Below, piece after piece: positions 6,361-10,102 of a stretch of DNA of 10,102 nt. The notes under the pieces were generated by a model. That model worked only from the letters and a program-made list of their open reading frames with translations, ran no database searches and was not told the origin of the DNA. The DNA comes from Clostridia bacterium (GTDB lineage: Bacteria; Bacillota_A; Clostridia; Christensenellales; Borkfalkiaceae). Location: contig JAFTRD010000116.1 in assembly GCA_017462425.1 (NCBI GenBank), positions 1-10,102 of the forward strand, given 5' to 3'. Every line of letters begins with the position of its first letter. Positions within the stretch are counted from its first letter, which is position 1. A program made the translations under genes and the position numbers.

Positions 6361-8967
6361 ATGGAAGCAAAAATTGTAGACAGCGTACAAGCGTTGGAAG
6401 AAAAAATTGCCGAGGTGCGTAAAGCGCAGGCTATTTTTGCCACGTATACGCAGGAGCAGGTAGACGCAATTTTCCGTGCGGCGGCTCTCGCTGCCAATAA
6501 CCAGCGGATTCCCCTTGCCAAAATGGCGGTGGAAGAAACGGGTATGGGCATCGTAGAGGATAAGGTCATCAAAAACCATTACGCTGCGGAATATATTTAC
6601 AACGCTTATAAAGACGTAAAAACTTGCGGCGTACTCGAAGAAGACGCAGCGTTCGGCATTAAAAAGATTGCAGAGCCCATCGGTTTGGTTGCGGCGGTTA
6701 TTCCTACCACCAACCCCACCTCTACGGCTATCTTCAAGACGTTAATTTGTTTAAAGACGAGAAACGGCATTATCATCAGCCCGCATCCCCGTGCAAAGAA
6801 ATCCACCATCATGGCGGCTAAAATCGTTCTGGAGGCGGCTGTAAAAGCAGGCGCGCCCGAGGGCATCATCGGCTGGATTGACGTTCCTTCTTTGGAAATG
6901 ACAAATACGGTTATGAAGGAAGCGGATATCATTCTGGCAACCGGCGGTCCCGGCATGGTAAAGAGCGCTTACTCTTCGGGTAAGCCTGCGCTCGGCGTAG
7001 GCGCCGGAAATACGCCTGCCATTATCGACGATACCGCCGATATCCGCCTTGCGGTGAACTCCGTTATTCATTCCAAGACGTTCGATAACGGTATGATCTG
7101 CGCTTCCGAGCAGTCGGTAATCGTACTGGATAAAGTGTACGAAGAAGTGAAGAGGGAATTTGAATACCGTGGCTGTTATTTCTGCAACGAAGAGGAAAAG
7201 GATAAGGTAAGAAACACCATTTTAATCAACGGCGCGCTCAATGCGAAAATCGTTGGGCAAAAGCCCGTTACCATTGCCGCGCTTGCGGGTTTTGAAATTC
7301 CCGCAGCGACGAAAATATTGATCGGCGAAGTGGAAAACGTGCATATCGACGAAGCGTTTGCGCACGAAAAGCTCTCTCCCGTGTTGGCGATGTACAGAGC
7401 TTCGGACTTTGACGATGCGCTTAAAAAGGCAGAACAGTTAATTGCCGACGGCGGTATGGGACACACCTCTTCCATTTATATCAATCAGCTCACCGAAAAG
7501 GATAAGCTGAAAAAGTGGGAAGCAAGCATGAAAACCTGCCGTATGCTGGTAAATACTCCTTCCGCTCAGGGCGGTATCGGCGACCTTTACAACTTTAAGC
7601 TGTTGCCCTCGTTAACGCTTGGTTGCGGCTCTTGGGGCGGTAACTCCGTATCCGAAAACGTAGGCGTAAAGAACTTAATCAACATCAAAACCGTCGCTGA
7701 AAGGAGAGAAAATATGCTTTGGTTTAGAACACCTCAAAAGGTTTATCATAAAAAAGGCTGTCTGCCCGTTGCTCTGGCAGAGCTTAAGGACGTTATGGGC
7801 AAGAAAAAGGCGTTTATCGTTACCGATAAATTCCTCTATGAAACCAACCGTATCCAGCCCATCACACAAAAACTGGACGAAATGGGCATCCGTTATACCT
7901 GCTTTGCAGACGTAGAGCCCGATCCTTCGTTAGACAGCGCAAAGGCGGGCGCAAAACTCATGAACGACTTCCAGCCCGACGTAATCATTGCGCTCGGCGG
8001 CGGCTCGGCTATGGACGCAGCGAAAATTATGTGGGTGCTCTACGAACACCCCGAGGTTGACTTCTACGATATGGCTATGCGCTTTATGGATATCCGTAAG
8101 CGTGTATACACCTTCCCCAAGATGGGTGAAAAGGCTTACTTCATCGCTATTCCCACCTCTTCCGGTACGGGCTCGGAGGTTACGCCTTTCGCCGTTATTT
8201 CCGACGCAAAGACGGGCAATAAATATCCCTTGGCAGACTACGAGCTCCTGCCCAACATGGCAATCGTGGATACCGATTTCATGATGACCCAGCCCAAGGG
8301 CTTGACCGCCGCTTCGGGTATCGACGCTTTGACTCACGCTTTAGAGGCTTACGCATCCATTATGGCTACCCCTTACACCGACGGCGAAGCGTTGGTTGCC
8401 ATCAAACTTATCTTCAAGTATCTCGAACGTGCTTACGTCAACGGGGAGAACGATCCGGAGGCAAGAGAGGGTATGGCTGACGCCGCTACCATGGCGGGTA
8501 TTGCGTTTGCAAACGCATTCCTCGGCGTATGCCACTCCATGGCGCACAAGATGGGCGCTTACCATCACATTCCGCACGGCGTAGCAAACGCTATGCTCAT
8601 TGAGGACGTTATCCGTTTCAACTGCGCAGAAGCGCCCGCTAAGATGGGTTCTTTCTCCCAGTATCAGTATCCTCACGCAAGAGCAAGATACGCTGAAATT
8701 GCCGATTACCTCGGCTTGGGCGGTAAGAGCGAAGAAGCGAAGGTGGAAAAACTGATCAAGGCGATTGCCGAGCTCAAAGAAAAGGTAGGCATCAAGAGAA
8801 CGCTCAAGGAATACGGCGTGGACGAAGCGTACTTCTTTGAAACCTTGGACGAAATGAGTGAAAAGGCGTTCGACGACCAGTGTACGGGTGCGAACCCCCG
8901 TTATCCTTTGATCAGCGAAATTAAGGAAATGTATATCCAAAACAGCGGATTTAAGGCTAAAAAGTAA
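6361..8967 (+). CDS. adhE: Bifunctional acetaldehyde-CoA/alcohol dehydrogenase
   Basis: Reduces acetyl-CoA to acetaldehyde and then ethanol with two NADH, the main NAD+-regenerating route in ethanol-forming anaerobes. The family assembles into cytoplasmic filaments called spirosomes. The 868 aa are full length. Residues 1-440 form the CoA-acylating aldehyde dehydrogenase, with PTTNPTSTAIFK (115-126), the GVGAGNTPA stretch (212-220) and the thioester Cys247. After a linker (about 441-460), residues 461-868 form an iron-dependent alcohol dehydrogenase with GGGSAMDAAK (546-555), PTSSGTGSEVTPF (598-610) and iron ligands D655, H659, H725 and H739. No frameshift or missing key residue. AGAGGAG (6346-6352) lies 8 bases before the ATG. 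The gene is monocistronic: its own promoter, possible redox operator and a strong terminator. An internal ribosome site at the domain boundary is listed separately. Butyryl-CoA substrates cannot be excluded. Confidence 0.98.
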   Translation: MEAKIVDSVQALEEKIAEVRKAQAIFATYTQEQVDAIFRAAALAANNQRIPLAKMAVEETGMGIVEDKVIKNHYAAEYIYNAYKDVKTCGVLEEDAAFGIKKIAEPIGLVAAVIPTTNPTSTAIFKTLICLKTRNGIIISPHPRAKKSTIMAAKIVLEAAVKAGAPEGIIGWIDVPSLEMTNTVMKEADIILATGGPGMVKSAYSSGKPALGVGAGNTPAIIDDTADIRLAVNSVIHSKTFDNGMICASEQSVIVLDKVYEEVKREFEYRGCYFCNEEEKDKVRNTILINGALNAKIVGQKPVTIAALAGFEIPAATKILIGEVENVHIDEAFAHEKLSPVLAMYRASDFDDALKKAEQLIADGGMGHTSSIYINQLTEKDKLKKWEASMKTCRMLVNTPSAQGGIGDLYNFKLLPSLTLGCGSWGGNSVSENVGVKNLINIKTVAERRENMLWFRTPQKVYHKKGCLPVALAELKDVMGKKKAFIVTDKFLYETNRIQPITQKLDEMGIRYTCFADVEPDPSLDSAKAGAKLMNDFQPDVIIALGGGSAMDAAKIMWVLYEHPEVDFYDMAMRFMDIRKRVYTFPKMGEKAYFIAIPTSSGTGSEVTPFAVISDAKTGNKYPLADYELLPNMAIVDTDFMMTQPKGLTAASGIDALTHALEAYASIMATPYTDGEALVAIKLIFKYLERAYVNGENDPEAREGMADAATMAGIAFANAFLGVCHSMAHKMGAYHHIPHGVANAMLIEDVIRFNCAEAPAKMGSFSQYQYPHARARYAEIADYLGLGGKSEEAKVEKLIKAIAELKEKVGIKRTLKEYGVDEAYFFETLDEMSEKAFDDQCTGANPRYPLISEIKEMYIQNSGFKAKK
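7701..7716 (+). promoter_or_regulatory. Internal ribosome binding site and in-frame ATG within adhE
   Basis: AAGGAGAG (7701-7708) lies with its AAGGAG core exactly 7 bases before an in-frame ATG at 7714 (Met452). Initiation here would give a 417-aa protein that is just the iron alcohol dehydrogenase half. It is a better Shine-Dalgarno match than the one before the adhE start itself. The encoded peptide (AERRENML) is common at this site in AdhE proteins, so coding constraint could also explain it. Confidence 0.45.
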
Positions 8968-8986
8968 TTCCCTGTTTCTTCGGCAA

Positions 8987-9031
8987 GCAAAAAACGGACT
9001 TTGAAATAAAAAAACGAGGTCTGTTTTTTGC
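8987..9031 (+). terminator. Intrinsic terminator of adhE
   Basis: GCAAAAAACGGAC (8987-8999) pairs with GTCTGTTTTTTGC (9019-9031), all 13 positions pairing with one G-T wobble, around a 19-base A-rich loop. The six T (9024-9029) follow the CGGAC/GTCTG core stem. The flanking A and T runs would allow termination on both strands. Confidence 0.75.
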
Positions 9032-9052
9032 GATATAAAAGTTCTTGAAAAG

Positions 9053-9105
9053 CAAAAAAATTTTTTATCTACCCTCTTGAAAAAGACGGAAAAATACGCT
9101 ACAAT
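9053..9105 (+). promoter_or_regulatory. Promoter of the PAP2 phosphatase gene, with possible UP element
   Basis: TTGAAA (9077-9082), a 17-base spacer and TACAAT (9100-9105); expected start near 9112 and a leader of about 32 bases. An A7T6 tract at about 9054-9066 falls roughly 45-60 bases before the start, where an UP element would bind the RNA polymerase alpha subunit. Confidence 0.75.
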
Positions 9106-9143
9106 AAAAATATCGTAAGAATACGTAAGGAAGATATAAAAAA

Positions 9144-9806
9144 ATGTCAGAAATAGCTCTTTGGTTAAATCAAACGTTTTACGGCTTTGATGCTGCGATA
9201 TTCGAATTTATGCACAACCTTGCGCAAAACGCAGGCGTGTTTTTCACTCCGTTTTTTAAATTTATCACCCTCCTGGGTGAAAAGGGTTGGTTTTTTATCG
9301 TAGCGTCGCTGGTGCTTATGCTATTTTCCAAAACCCGCAAAATGGGTATTTGTATGCTTATCGCTATCATTTTCGGCGCGCTGATCACCAACGTTACGCT
9401 TAAAAATTTAGTAAATCGATTCCGTCCGTTTGTAACAGACGCACAGTTTAAGGCGTATTGGCAATTTATGGGCGCAACCGAGGTAGGCGAATCGTCCTTT
9501 CCTTCGGGGCATACCACCTCGGCAATGGCGGCAGGCATGGCGTTCTTTCTGCTCGGAAATAAAAAATGGAACTGGACGGGACTGCTTGCGGCGGTTTTGA
9601 TGGGGCTTTCTAGAATCTACCTCATCGTGCATTATACGACGGACGTCATCGGCGGACTGCTTGTCGGCAGCATAGCGGCAGTAATTGCGTATTTCATCGT
9701 CAAACTGATTTTCTCCCTCTTGGAAAAGAATTCGGGGAACAATAAAGTTTGTCGGTTCGTATTACAGGCGGATATTTTGAATCTGCTGCCGAAGAAAGAG
9801 GTTTAA
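9144..9806 (+). CDS. PAP2-family membrane phosphatase, possibly undecaprenyl-diphosphatase
   Basis: 220-aa membrane protein with about six hydrophobic segments (near 29-45, 48-62, 68-84, 123-138, 145-162 and 168-194). All three parts of the PAP2 phosphatase signature are intact: K87-x6-R94-P95, P120-S-G-H123, and S156-R157-x5-H163-x3-D167, where His163 would form the phospho-enzyme and His123 act as acid. Known relatives dephosphorylate undecaprenyl diphosphate (BcrC), phosphatidylglycerol phosphate (PgpB) or phosphatidic acid; the substrate cannot be assigned here. The basic, non-membrane tail (196-220) is an extra beyond the core. AAGGAAG (9127-9133) lies 10 bases before the ATG. It has its own promoter and no partner gene in the window. 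Confidence 0.93.
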   Translation: MSEIALWLNQTFYGFDAAIFEFMHNLAQNAGVFFTPFFKFITLLGEKGWFFIVASLVLMLFSKTRKMGICMLIAIIFGALITNVTLKNLVNRFRPFVTDAQFKAYWQFMGATEVGESSFPSGHTTSAMAAGMAFFLLGNKKWNWTGLLAAVLMGLSRIYLIVHYTTDVIGGLLVGSIAAVIAYFIVKLIFSLLEKNSGNNKVCRFVLQADILNLLPKKEV

Positions 9807-9815
9807 TTCATGAAT

Positions 9816-9835
9816 AAAAAAGGGAGTTCTTTTTT
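9816..9835 (+). terminator. Weak A/U-rich terminator-like hairpin
   Basis: AAAAAAG (9816-9822) pairs with CTTTTTT (9829-9835) around GGAGTT. Only one G-C pair supports it, so it is a weak candidate for ending the PAP2 gene transcript. Confidence 0.35.
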
Positions 9836-9866
9836 CAAAACTTAGTAAAAAACAATCAACGATAAT

Positions 9867-9872
9867 TATAAT
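9867..9872 (+). promoter_or_regulatory. Possible -10 box for the last gene
   Basis: A consensus TATAAT at 9867-9872 would start transcription about 30 bases before the ATG at 9909. The upstream partner is poor: TTAGTA (9842-9847) at a 19-base spacing is the best -35, so this is tentative in such AT-rich sequence. Confidence 0.3.
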
Positions 9873-9908
9873 TAAGGATATTAATAATAATAGGGAGACT
9901 GAACCAAT

Positions 9909-10102
9909 ATGAGCAAAAAGACAATTTACAAGAGCCCGTATAAGGAAGTATACGTAGAGGACGGAAAAATCGTTAAGTTGTTTGACGATTCCTTCCCCAA
10001 GTCAAATATTTTAAACGAAGCGCTCAACCAAGCCCGTGTGGAGGAGAGCGATTTAAACATTCCCAAACTTGAGGAAGTTACCAAAATAGACGGCAAGTGG
10101 GC
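9909..10102 (+). CDS. Probable kinase-fold (APH-like) phosphotransferase, N-terminal part
   Basis: The first 64 codons of a gene that continues past the window end. The ATG at 9909 is preceded by GGGAG (9893-9897) at an 11-base spacing. The short beta-rich start with VYVEDGKIVKLF (14-25) resembles the nucleotide-binding strands of eukaryotic-like and aminoglycoside-phosphotransferase folds, with Lys23 as a possible ATP-binding lysine. ILNEALNQARVEES (34-47) would be the following helix with its Glu, then IPKLEEVTKIDGKW (51-64). I recall this pattern from clostridial proteins annotated as phosphotransferases or kinases. The catalytic loop is outside the window, so the activity and substrate cannot be judged. 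Confidence 0.55.
   Translation, partial: MSKKTIYKSPYKEVYVEDGKIVKLFDDSFPKSNILNEALNQARVEESDLNIPKLEEVTKIDGKW

Noticed and set aside
7930..8940. Long open frames on the minus strand opposite adhE (135 and 199 codons)
   Set aside because: They lie wholly within the certain adhE coding region, show no family motifs and have low-complexity, His/Cys/Val-rich translations typical of antisense shadows of a codon-biased gene.
1..10102. CRISPR array, transposon, prophage, toxin-antitoxin or defence genes
   Set aside because: No spaced direct repeats, terminal repeats, transposase or integrase motifs, or small paired genes were seen; all confident genes are core metabolism or housekeeping.

Overview
The window reads as an ordinary chromosomal stretch of an anaerobic, low-GC Gram-positive bacterium, most likely an uncultured member of the Clostridia. 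Four things suggest this: strong sigma-A-type promoters with AT-rich spacers, several AAGGAG/GGAGG-type ribosome sites, a clostridial-type bifunctional AdhE, and an N-terminal ferritin-like protein of a type I recall from many Clostridia. The phylum-level call is inference from protein character, not from a marker search. All eight genes lie on the + strand, and the longest gap without a gene is the 254 bases before adhE. I see no RNA genes, insertion sequences, phage genes or CRISPR arrays.

Layout. (1) 87-1331 encodes an uncharacterised ferritin-like protein and ends at two tandem intrinsic terminators. (2) A strong promoter at 1464-1492 starts a tight four-gene housekeeping operon, sua5-dut-trmB-mutY (1504-4740), with gaps of 38, -1 and 5 bases. 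Two products modify tRNA (t6A37 precursor synthesis, m7G46) and two protect DNA from wrong bases (dUTP removal, A:8-oxoG repair). (3) A CNNM/CorC-HlyC-type membrane protein (4841-6106) has its own promoter and terminator. (4) adhE (6361-8967) is preceded by an AT-rich regulatory region and followed by a terminator. (5) A PAP2-family membrane phosphatase (9144-9806) has a good promoter. (6) The first 64 codons of a probable kinase-fold phosphotransferase run off the window end.

How they fit together. AdhE indicates a fermentative anaerobe that reoxidises NADH by reducing acetyl-CoA to ethanol. MutY and the ferritin-like protein suit an organism coping with oxidative damage, but nothing in the sequence shows they are co-regulated. 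The PAP2 phosphatase may recycle undecaprenyl diphosphate for cell-wall synthesis.

There is no obvious novel defence or mobile system here. The points most worth checking are: a textbook internal ribosome site inside adhE, placed exactly at the boundary between its two enzyme domains; a TrmB whose otherwise conserved substrate-binding motif is rewritten while its SAM site is intact; three equally spaced E-x29-[E/D]-x2-H hairpins in the ferritin-like protein; and a nearly leaderless sua5 transcript.
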